This document shows positions 27,401-39,400 of a DNA stretch of 64,000 nucleotides, piece by piece; within the stretch, counting starts at the first letter, position 1; the number at the start of each line of letters is the position of its first letter. Location of the stretch: positions 30,427,120 to 30,491,119 of the forward strand of contig NC_088778.1 of the NCBI RefSeq assembly GCF_954871325.1. The letters are read 5' to 3'. The notes below the pieces were generated by a model that saw only the letters and a program-made list of their open reading frames with translations, did not search any database and was not told the DNA's origin. The stretch comes from Gordionus sp. m RMFG-2023. Lineage: Eukaryota > Nematomorpha > Gordioida > Chordodea > Parachordodidae. Made by a program: the position numbers and the translations under genes.

Positions 27401-30400
27401 ACCCATGGCCTGTTTACCCATAGCGCATTGGTATGTGTTCCTAGGAGATTGATTGTGATCGGGAAATGGGACCAGTCCTGCGCAAACGCCTATTTTTAAA
27501 GAATGATTTTTAAAAAAATATTAAATATATTATCTTCCCAAAACATGATTGGTTCTTTTTTTTTAAATATCAGGAGGGGTTGGCTAATAACATTTTTTTT
27601 TAAATTTATTCTTCTTTTTCTTTCTTTCTTTCGAATAAAATCATAAAAAATTTAATGATACAAATGAATTAATAATTACTGTATCTTTTAAAATTGTATA
27701 TAGATTAAATAACGACTTATATTATTTAGCTCAAAATTTTTATCCATTATTCAATAAAAAAAGGTATGATTTGATTGATTTGGATATTATTTTAAAGAGA
27801 TTTAATGCCAATTGTCCAAAGGAGCAGGTTGATGTAGCTGCTATGGGAACAAAGTGGTTGTCAGTTGTCACACATTTAGGAGTATTTTTCATGCAAATTA
27901 TTAGATGGGGTCATGGAATCAATGTGGGTAAAATGCCACCTTAAAGGCTTTCCCATTAAAAACGGTTAAGATTGTTTTGCCGTCAGCGCGTTTTTTTATC
28001 TAAAAAATGTCGGTTCTAAACTAGAGCGATGATCACCATATAAATCCCTCCTAAGAACACTTAACAACTCTGGCCATGAATCCCAGCATTGTAAAGTAAA
28101 TAACCAACTAATAGATAACGATTCGTTTCTTTATGCAATCAATTTAAGCCTGGATGTATTTCTAAACCAATATACATTGCATAATGCAATCAATCGGCAG
28201 ATGCGTATGGGAGACACGCTCTCCACTGTAAATTTATATTAAAAATCAGCCGACATGATCAAATAAATTCAATAATAGTTTACTTTTTAAATAATGCCAA
28301 TTTTCCTTGTATTTTAGAACCGACATCTTTTTAGATAAAAAACGCCCTGAATTCAAAACAATCGTAACCGTTTTTAATGGGAAAGCCTTTAATGTGGGAT
28401 TTTATCTGCATTGATCCCATGGCACCATCTAATAATTTGCATGATCTCCTTAATAGAGCTGAATCTCTAAAAAATAAAAATAACTCGCACCTAATGTGTG
28501 ACAACCACTTTGTTCCCGTAGCAGCTACATCAACCTGCCCTTTTGGAGAAGCGGCATTAAATCCCTTCAAAATAATATCCAAATCAATCAAAAAATCATA
28601 CCTTTCTCCATTTTATAAACTCAAGCAGAAAATCGCCGTCTCTTTAATTAGATCTAACTATCAAATATATAAAACATCCTGGCAAGACCTCGCCACCTGA
28701 TTTTTAAAAAAAAAATTTCTCATGCTTTGTATAAATATTTTTTTTTAACTTGAACTTATATATGACATATTTTACTGTATTCTTTATATTATACCAACCA
28801 TGTTAATTTTTAAATAATCATATTTGTATATGAATTTTAATAAATCAATAGAATTTTTATAAAAAAAGGTTTTTCACTGAATTTCACATATATTTTCTTA
28901 AAATAGCACACGAATTTCTGAGCGTTTTATACATTTCTAAGCGATTCATCTTTTAATCTGAGCAATTCAGTTTTAATTCTCACCGATTTAAATAGGCGCC
29001 TTAAATAACTAAATATTATTATTATATAAGCAAATATTTAGTAAATAAAAGAAAATGTTAATTTTAGGGGTCTTGATTGACATTTTGACACTTACTAATC
29101 GAGTATATATAAAAACTTTTATAATTCGCTTTTACGATGTTAATGGTCAATCTCTTTTGGAGGTATAATATTCCTAGTCACTTTTTTAAAAAAAAGTTAG
29201 GGGAGCGGGAGCCAAACGACTAATGATGTCTCGTCACTCACAATTATGGGTAGTGTTGTTACACGGCCCGATTTTCAAAAAATGGCGAACTCAATATTTT
29301 AGCCGCTTACGCCTAGAGATTTATTTGATAGATGCCCAAACCTTTGTGCCACCATCGATGGCCAAAATCTTCAAACTTGCGTAGCGTAATATTTTTTTTC
29401 AGGATAAAATATTGAGTTGGCTTGTTTCCATAAATCGGATTAAATAACGCTCATAATTCAAAGAGTAAGAAAATAAAGTTAGATGGTGAATTTTGGATAA
29501 TATTTTTGCGAGTTAATTCAGATCGATATTTATCTAACTTTTGTCATCTATAAAACAAGTGTAGCTATGTATTTATCCAAAAATATTCAAATCACTCTTC
29601 AAGTTAAGACTTAACTTTAGAAGCCTAATTCAATTTTTTAAGCTAAAGGCTAAACTAAGCCACAATAGAGATGGTCAAAGTTAGCTAATTTAACAACAAT
29701 AACAATTTTATATACAATAATTATTAACGCTATTGTATTAAAATTTGTTCATTTTGTTTTTTTTTAAAAAATAATTATAAATTAAATTTATTTCAGATTT
29801 TATTCAGGTATATTTTTTGAGTGACGTTTTTTATAGGATTTTGGGTTTAAATATAAACATTTTATACTTGCATTTCCAAATAAAATATGAATTTACCCAA
29901 GATAGTGAAAGGTTCTATCTCCAAATGCGTAGTCTTTCCGGGTATTATATCCTTGACGTAAAGGGCCACGAAACAATCGTTGAGCTCGTTCACATCCACG
30001 AATTCGACAGAACCATCTTGTACGAACGAATCAAAATTCCGAATACCCGAACAAAGCTCGGTCAATTTAGACTGCGTCGCGAGAGGGAGACCAACTTGAT
30101 CTACAACTATGTAGGGCCTGGGCCGGGAGAATCAGGAGAGAAATATATACGAAATAATTTATCTTTAGAAGATACAGAATTCAACCTTATATTTTTTTTG
30201 GATTAGTAATCAGAATCAATAGCGATATAATAGAGAGAAAAGAATAATAGGGAAATGACCTGCAAATCCTTCCACCGTCGGTCGATATATAGACGCATTT
30301 ATGAGATGTGTTGTAATAGATGGACACGTAGGGGTCTAGGAAGCCCTTGCGTCGAAGCATCCTAACAGTCAGCGTTAATTTTTCGCGATTGGAGGTTACG

Positions 30401-33400
30401 CCCAGAATTACGCCTTTATTTTGCGAAAATTACAAAGGAACATGATAATTCGTAAGAGATCTGGATAGAGAAGCTCAATAATAACGAATTTCAAATTCGT
30501 AAATATATTTTATACGAGAAGTTAATTTAATGAGAGTTGATCAATATTCATACAGTTACTGATAACTTTAAAAAAAAACACTACAAAAAATATTTACAAA
30601 CTTGGTATATAATAAATAACATTTTTATATGAATGAAAATGCGTTTTTTTTTCGGCAAACATGAAAGAAGGACTTCATTATAACAATATGTAACATACAA
30701 CTAAACCTGTGAGCCGACGAAACTATCGGCGGCCGACGCGAGAGCCGTCGTCAACATAGACGGCGTAATTCGACGCACTGTCATAAATTTTTATAACATA
30801 TATATTTTTTAAAATCGCTAAGCACATTATATAAACAAAATCGATATTGTAATTTTATAATTATATCATGTATAAAAATAATCGTATTAAAAATTTTTGG
30901 ACATAATGCTGATCTCTTTGAATTCAATGTCAACCGGTAGAAAAAAAACTCTTCCATTGAGTGTGCTAGTTGTCGGAAAATAATTTTTTTTTTTAGCTAG
31001 CGTGTAAAGATTATTCGATCCTCTTTTCTCTCCAGAAATATTGAAATTCCATATTTTGTGAATAGCGTTTTCCGAGAAAAATATGGCATACTTATTCTAA
31101 ATCACTCAAAGTGGAATCATATTTTTTACTTTGTTGTTTGAATGTTTAGTTGCTAATTTTGACAAATAATTTGAATTTAATATTTTCCTCTTGATTCTCA
31201 ATAGTTATCTTAATAATCTTATTATCATCGTACTCTATAAGTTTAAGATGTTTTATAATACACTACAAAGCTGAGTAATTTTGTTCTACTATATTATACA
31301 TTGACACAATTTTCAATTTTTGAAATTCTTAGATCTGGAAGGGAAGCCAAATAGATTATTTTTGAAATAAAAATAAATGAACATATTTATATATTATTAC
31401 TTGCAGATCACAAACCAGAAATCGTAACGCAATTTTTTTAAGATATTTTCCTTTAAAGAAATGATTTCTGAGCTATCATTATTGTTAAGTTTTGTAAAAT
31501 GTTTATTTTCATTATTATATTATTATTATGGAATAAGAAAAAGAAAATGCATTTTGATAAGAGATAAAATAAAATTATATTGCGAGAATTATTTCTAAAA
31601 AATATTAAATTTGTATCAATTTCACTTCTAAAAAAGATACTAAGTTAAGGTAAGCCTTTTAGTGCAGATAGAAATTTGGCTGTTTCTGTAATTTTGAAAG
31701 AAAAAATAGTTTTTCTAACTAGATATGACTCAAAGTTTGATATAGTGTTTTATTTTCAAAACGTTTATTAATTAAATTCTTATTTGCTCCACAGAATATG
31801 CTTTCAGCAATTAATGTACCATGCCACCTGGTTGGGATTAAAATTTTAAAGTTTTCATAATTGTGGCATTATTGTTATTATCATCATTAGAATAGTAAAT
31901 TTGAAACATATTCTTAAAAAATCATTGCGCCAGTCATGCGCTTGCCTATATGAAAATCGAAGTCGCACCTAATAAAAAATGATGTAAATAACATTTTTCC
32001 CTCCACACACTCATCATCAATGTTTTAAAATAATGTGTCGTTCAAAAAAAGAGGTCATTTTACATTCATAGTCAAGATTAAGGAGTTTGCTGTCTGAAAA
32101 TTAATTACCATAACAAAAAATAAATAAATGTTATGTAAAAATAAGAGTTCATTTTATTTCGTAATGTCAACTTTTGATTGACAGTCGTTTAACTTGAATG
32201 TCGAAGAATTAAATCCTAGGAGTGATAGGCAGTTTAATATAAAAAAAAACCATTACTACCATATTTATTTATGTTAAGCATTGATCAGTTGAAAAAAAAA
32301 TTTACCATTCAAAAAGACGAGAGTATTACCATGACCCAAACTGTTGAGCAGATCGCTATCCACCAACTTGCTCACTTTACAAAGGAATCGACTGACGGCA
32401 CGTTCATCTTGGTCAGGAACATCGTGGGTAACCTGTAGGTAAATAGAAGAGCGGATTTAGAAATTTTATGAACCGATAAGGTTATTACTTGAGTGAGGAG
32501 GGCAAGATTTTTGACTAGTCCGCAAGATTCTCCTTCAGGGGTGTCAGCCGGACACACGGAACCCCATTGAGAAGCCTGGAGAGCTCTAGGACCGCTAACC
32601 TTTCGGGTTTTTTCGAAGCGGGAGTTAATCCTAGTCATCATACCCAGTGCCGAAAGGTAAGAGAGCCTGGATAAGACCTAAAAAAAGAAATAAAAGAATG
32701 GAATAAAAGTTCATAAAATGAAAGTTTTTTAAAAAAAAGAATGAGAAAGATTTGAAGAAAAGTTAGGATGGGGAGGGGATAAATTGTTTGTAAAATTACA
32801 TTAAGGATTTTCATGATAAATCGGGGTATATAGATAAAAGACAGTGATAATAAGATGTAAGGAAAGCAAAAACTAAGTGAAAAAGGACGAGAAGATAAGA
32901 CTGAAATGGGATATAAAAGTGGAAAAGCTGATTTACCAAATTCTAAAAAAAATAGGTATCTAAATCGAAGACCATAAGTATAAAAACTTATTTTGATATG
33001 GTATATGATTTAGAGTGGAATAACATTCTCCATTTTTTTAAAAAACAGCTCTTCATCTATCGCATATTAGGTATAAAAAAAAACTAGGAAAAAGAGTTTA
33101 AAAAACTCCTCCAAATAAATAATCATAAATACCTGAGTAACCCCTGCCCGTTGCATTCGGAATCGTTTGATGGTCCAATTACCAGTAGCCAGCGCGTTCT
33201 CGAGACCTTTCCCTAAAATATCGACTCTGACGTGATTCAGGGGATCAAATTGGGCAGTGCGGGGTTTGGGGATGATTTTATCGGCGGCGATTTTCAATTC
33301 GGCGTTGAGCCGTTTAAACAGGTCTTCGAAAAGGAGGGCCAAAGAATTCCCGGCTAATTCGAGCCTTCAGGGGAGTGAAAAGTGACCAAAAAAAAAGTAT

Positions 33401-36400
33401 AATTTATTTCTTTATTTATACAAAAATCTGTTTTGAGCAATCTTCAGATTTTGATAACGGTGAAATATATTTTAAAATACGCCAATCAAAATATTATAAA
33501 ATAAAAATAATTTTTTTTGTACACACATTACAGAAAACAAACCTTTTGTTACCGTAATAATCTTTGTCATCTGAGATGTCGGAAGCAATGGTCGATTCTT
33601 TACAATAAAATATAAAATTAAAATCCAGTAGTAATGTTCTTTAAAAAATTTTCTTTTGCTTCTTTTTTTTCCATCCATCCTTCTTTCTATTCTTTCTTTC
33701 AAAAATATTTAATCCTTTTATTCTGTTCATTCAATATATAATATTTTTTACAGTAGAACCTCCGTGACGGTTCATAAGTTGGTCAAACTATGGAACCTTT
33801 TTTTTAAAAAAAAATAATAGCTTAAAATTAATTAACGAAAATATTTTTGATATTTTAGAAAAATTATTTCGTTTTTTTTCTTCTATTTTTATACCTGAAA
33901 ATAATGAATATTTTTTTTACGCTATACAAGAAATATATTTAGGTTTGGTCGGCGGGGCTTAATGACCCATGTTTAGATATACAATTAGGTCGACAAATTT
34001 AGATATTCACTGTTGTAGGTAGAATCTTTTTAATAACCTGTGATTAAACGTAACCTTTGCCTTATTGTTTTGAATAATTTTAGACCAAATGATCCACAGG
34101 TGTCTGAGACTGCCGGAACAAACAAAAGATTATTAGAGTGGCTATATTTATTTTTTTTATGTTCAACTTTCGTGATGAAGTTGAGAGAAAAAGATCTGGC
34201 AAAATGATCTACACATGTATAATCCAAGCAAGGATTATACCTTGGTTCCAATGAACTAACGTCATTCCATCATGTCTGGTTTGATCAGGAAAGAGTCCAG
34301 AGGGTTCCAGCTTAAAAGGAATAATAATAGATTTCAAGATTCTATTGATGATCGAATTGATGGCATAGTGCCTGGCTAATCTGTCTTTTGAAAAACGACT
34401 GTAAGGGTGGTGTCCAAGGCTATCAATATGAATTTCACACAGGGACACATGATGACGGCGTTATGATATCAGAGCCTAAACGAAGACCTATAGCTATTCT
34501 AAGTTTTTCATTGGTTAGTAACAAGCCTAAATTAGAAAAGGTATGGTTTTTAACCATTCATAACTAAGTTGGCATATGGTTGAGGCTGGAATTATGTGAT
34601 CAGGCATGTATTATTGCTATTCTGTATACTCGGTGTTGGATTTAGGTGGAAAAAGAGCGATGGATATTCTCTAACCTTTGAAGTGTAAGTATTCGACGCA
34701 ATGCTGTACAATAGTAAATTCTAGTCTCTTTATCTTATAGAATTTGGATATGAGCGGCTCGGAGCATTTTGGCTCCAGAGGTCTAACGCTATCGTATTAT
34801 GTGGATCGATAGTATCTAAGACTCTTATCAACTGAGAATAAAATGGCTTAAATGCTTAAGAATAATAGATACATATACCATCTAGCGATGGATGGGTAGC
34901 TTAGATCCAGGAGAGTTGAGAACTTGATATTTAAAATAGATTAGATTTTTTTATATGAACTTCAAGGTCTAATAATATTTCAGGGGACATGAAAATTGTT
35001 GATGAACGAAAGGCATGTAAAATTTTATGAATGAAAAAATTTTAAGTAAATAAAAGCCTGATGAGCAGGTAAATGTTTTAAAATATTTTTCATTCTATTG
35101 AATTTGGCAAGAAATTCATCTCTGAAATGAAATATACACTTTCACCTCCAATGGGTGAACCTAAGTGGGTAAAGCTAGTTTTGTCCACTACAATAAAATT
35201 TTCAGGTGGGCAATCCGATTCAAGGGGGGAATAAAATTCACACTTATTATGATTTAGTGACAGTACCGTTATGGTAGGAATTTTTAAGATTTCACTATGG
35301 CCTACTAGTGTGCCATCATCGAGGTACCAAATATTTAATTTGAGGTCACGATTTGAAGAGATTTCTTATATGATCAATTGAATGCCCTGACAGAATAATG
35401 CAGGACCTAAAGGATCTACTTGTTGGATGCCTTGTTTGGAGAGAATGATTGAATCATTATATTTTAAAAAATTAGAATGGTTGAAATATGCGGCAATGTG
35501 TGTTGAATACTCTGGGAATGTTTCACAGAAAGAGGGTATAAAATGTTCACTTCGAAGTAAATTGAAGGCATTTTGTAGATCTATTTTGAGGATGCATTGA
35601 TCATGCGCATTATAGAGTATGATACGCATCGAGTGGGATGCAGTCTCACATCCTCCAGGAACATTAAAATCAAACTGGTTAAGTTGTAGTAGGTTGAGTA
35701 GGTTTGATTTTATAAAGGGAAAAAATTATTAGCCGGAATAATGACCCTACTTCAATAGTTCTGATGTCCCCATTTGTTTTGTTTAAGGTTAGTAAGCGGG
35801 CTCCAAAAATGTTGAGCTGAATGGTGTATTGTAAAAAATATGATTGAGCAATAGAGTAGAATGTGTGAGTGCGTTGCCCTCTTTCTGTGACACATTCCCA
35901 GAGTATTCAACATACATTGCAGCATGTTACAACCAATCCACATTTTAAAAATTTACTGATTCAATCATTCTCTCTAAACAAGGCATCCAACAAGGAGATC
36001 CTTTAAGTCCTGCATTATTCTGTCAGGGCATTCAATTAATCATAAAAGAAATCTCTTCAAATTGTGACTTTAAATTAAATGTTTGGTACCTCGATGACGG
36101 CACAATAGTTGGCCCATATAATGAAATCATAACAATTCCTACAATTATAAATCGCTTAGCCCCCATAAAGGAACTTTCACTAAATACTAATAAGTGTGAC
36201 TTTTATTCCCCCCTTGAATCGAACTGTCCACCTGAAAATTTTGTAGTGGACAAAACTAGCTTTACAACCTAGGTTCACCCATTGGAGGTATAAGTGCTTT
36301 ATTTCATTTCAGATGTTAATTATAATATGGAATAGGTAATTTAATATTCTTTGGGGGAGTTTAATATCAAAATTTTGTGTCGGCTCGTATTATTTACGAA

Positions 36401-39400
36401 TCACGTTTGTTAATTTTCTGAATGAGTAATTATAAGCAAGATTCCAGGGCACCATTGAGTGACATTATTTGCTGAAATATTAAAAATATATTCCATTTAT
36501 AGTAAGTGGCTCAGATTTTGTTCCAATTTAGGAATCAAGAAACCAAGATGGCACTTAAAAAATTGTCTTTCTATACTATTCTAATGATCTTCTATTTTAT
36601 CAAAATCATTTATTACTTTTTTTGGCTCCTCACATGTGTCAGCATTATCTAACATATCTATGAATTGATTAGTGGTGGGTTTACAAATATAAAAATATCA
36701 TTATCCAAGGATAATACCGATCTATGAAATATCTATCCTTTCTTTATCAAAATAGTCAATAATCATATCCTAATTTTACTTTATCCCATAAAAATCCACA
36801 TTTAATTTTTCCCAGTAATAATAATATATTAAAATTTGATTTATTTCATCCTAAAAGATTTAAGCTATTACAAATTTTATAAATTATTTCTGTAAAATCC
36901 CTTTTTAAAAATTATGGATCATTTACTCGCAGGTTAGTTGTATAACAGATATTATATTTGGAGGTAAAATAGTAATATATATTTAAAAGATTTTTGATGA
37001 CAGATTGGCAGGTCGAATATCAATTAAAATGAGCTTGCGTTATACATGTTGAAACTGTTTTTTATTGCAAAGACCATTTTAATGTTTAATATAAATTTTT
37101 TTCTATCAATATTTAGAATAAGAGAGGTATGATTAATATAAATAAGAATAAAATTAATCTTACCAAGGTTCTGGACCCGATTTCTGGTTCAGAAATTTAA
37201 AATTGTTTAGTTGGGCATTTTGAGACCACAGACTAAGCAGGGACTAATTTATGGGCAGCCCATCGAATCCGGGGAAATATGGACCAGGGGCAAGTTCGAC
37301 CTCTTTTAAAAGATCGGTTTTAGATTACGGCTAAATAGGATTTAAAATTCCTGAACCCGAATTCGGGTCCAGAACCCTTGATCTTACCATCTCAAGGGAC
37401 CGAAGTAAAACGGTTCAATAATAATGAGATGATCACATTTGGGGGATATACTGTATTTCCTTCTTCTTTAATTTTATCTAAAAACATTGCACCATATTGC
37501 ATACCTTGATTGAAACTGGAGCTAGCGCAAGATAAGATTACCCTCTTGCACATTACGGCTAAATATAAGGCCTTGCCCGTGAAATCAAAGCTATCCGGTT
37601 GAGTTCTATTCACATTCGGTGGTATTGTTTTAACCTGTTTTTTAGATCATAAACCAAAAAAAAAATTTTTTTAATGAACGTTTATAATGACTTTTTGCCA
37701 CCAATTCAATCCTTTCATGTTACTTTCCTTTTTTCCCCTCCTGTATATTTAATAAATTAAAACAACCGCGAACGAGATTATGTCAATAAATAAGACATGT
37801 TGTCTAACGGCCAGATTTAGTTGATTTTGAAAAAACGGCTCGAGCAGATTTTAGCCTAAATAATAATATGCAAGCTTCAAGATTTGCCAAATAGAGACGC
37901 CCAAACCCCGTGTGATATATAAGTAAAATCTCCGGGCTTACATAATATTATTTTGGCCAAAATTCCCGTTTTTTAAAAATCGATCCAAATTGATCCGCTT
38001 AAAATTACTACTTAATACTATACTTGGACAATTTACGATTAAGAATCGACATTTACACTTCTTTCTTTCAATTTAAAATTCACATATTATAATTTTTTTA
38101 AAAAATATACCGGAACATGAGACAGTAGTGTGAAAGTGAGAAACTCCCAAGCTTGTTCTATTTTGCTCTTCTTGATGTTCCAAAGCCTGGAATCCTTTAT
38201 CTTGGATCCGATGTAGGTCAGAGCCATTTTGCGAGTAAAGATCTGAAACGTGTGGGCTTCCTCCAGAGAGGGGCTAATTGAACTTGTTATTATTGATTCA
38301 TTCTGCTCGTAAACAAAAGGCTCGGGATCACAGCCTATGATCATGCGAGTTATCTCGTAGTCCGATTCGAAGCCCATTGCTTTGAAGACTATAGCTATAG
38401 GCAAGTCCTGGTGATATTGTTAAGAGGAATAAAAAAAATATTCAGGTGACTGTCATTATGATCTTATCCATGATAAATCGATTATAAGAAGCCGATTTCA
38501 GACAGACAGAAAGGCTCACATAACTAGAGGTGAGCAGTCATGTCAAAACCTGTATCTAAGATACTAAATCCTTTTGCACCCTGTACCTTTATATCTTTCC
38601 TACATTATATTCAAAAGAATATTAATCTATTTCATTTCCTTCGATAAAAGATATATATAACTTTTAATATAATTTTGCTTAAAAGATTCAATATTAAACT
38701 CCTTTTTTCAGTGAATTCTTACATTAATTTAGTTGGTTTTCATTAGTATATTAATATTAATTATACGTTTTGAGAAAATGCGGAATACACCTTATTTTAA
38801 CTTAGATATTTTACCTTTACTTCCATAAAAAGTACTAATGTTTCTATAATAATAATGAATAATCTAGTATGTCTTATATCGGTTTGATTATGTATTTTAC
38901 CCCTCTTCTACAAAATAGTGATAATTTTTAAAATTCTATCAATCATCATATAATTATTTTCTATTTTATAAGGGACATTTTTATTTCAATATTCAACACT
39001 TTGGATTGCCCTTGGGGCACTACTGAAAAATAAAAATATCTGGATGATTTAGATTTGTTGCAATGTTAAAAGTTTCATAATAATGTTTTGGCTGTTTAGT
39101 GTTATCTGACTGAGTAACTAAAATTGCATAGGATCTAGTACTATTAACCTATGAAAAATTAGAAACCACTATATCTCTAGTAAATAATTTAAAATTTGTT
39201 ATATAATATTAACTCTCAATACAATTTTATGTTATCTATAAATTCATGAAATAAATATGTTTATTGATAAATTATGTCTTTAAACTGCTGATTTTAGTTA
39301 TTGGTTAAATGGATCAAATAAGCAAATTTTTAAAATGGCTAACTCAATATTTTAGCCAAAAATATATTGCATATGCCTCGAGATATCGCTAATAATGTCT

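Noticed and set aside
27740-28710. Palindromic locus considered as a hairpin RNA gene or CRISPR-like array
   Set aside because: Explained by two inverted fragments of one retroelement; no regular repeat-spacer pattern anywhere in the window.
29817-30206. 129-codon plus-strand frame
   Set aside because: Shadow of POLR3B exon 11 on the other strand.
33755-34010. CAGTAGAACCTCC start like a pogo/mariner end
   Set aside because: No matching inverted end or transposase found; similar doubtful sequence at 41405-41575 is in unclear orientation.
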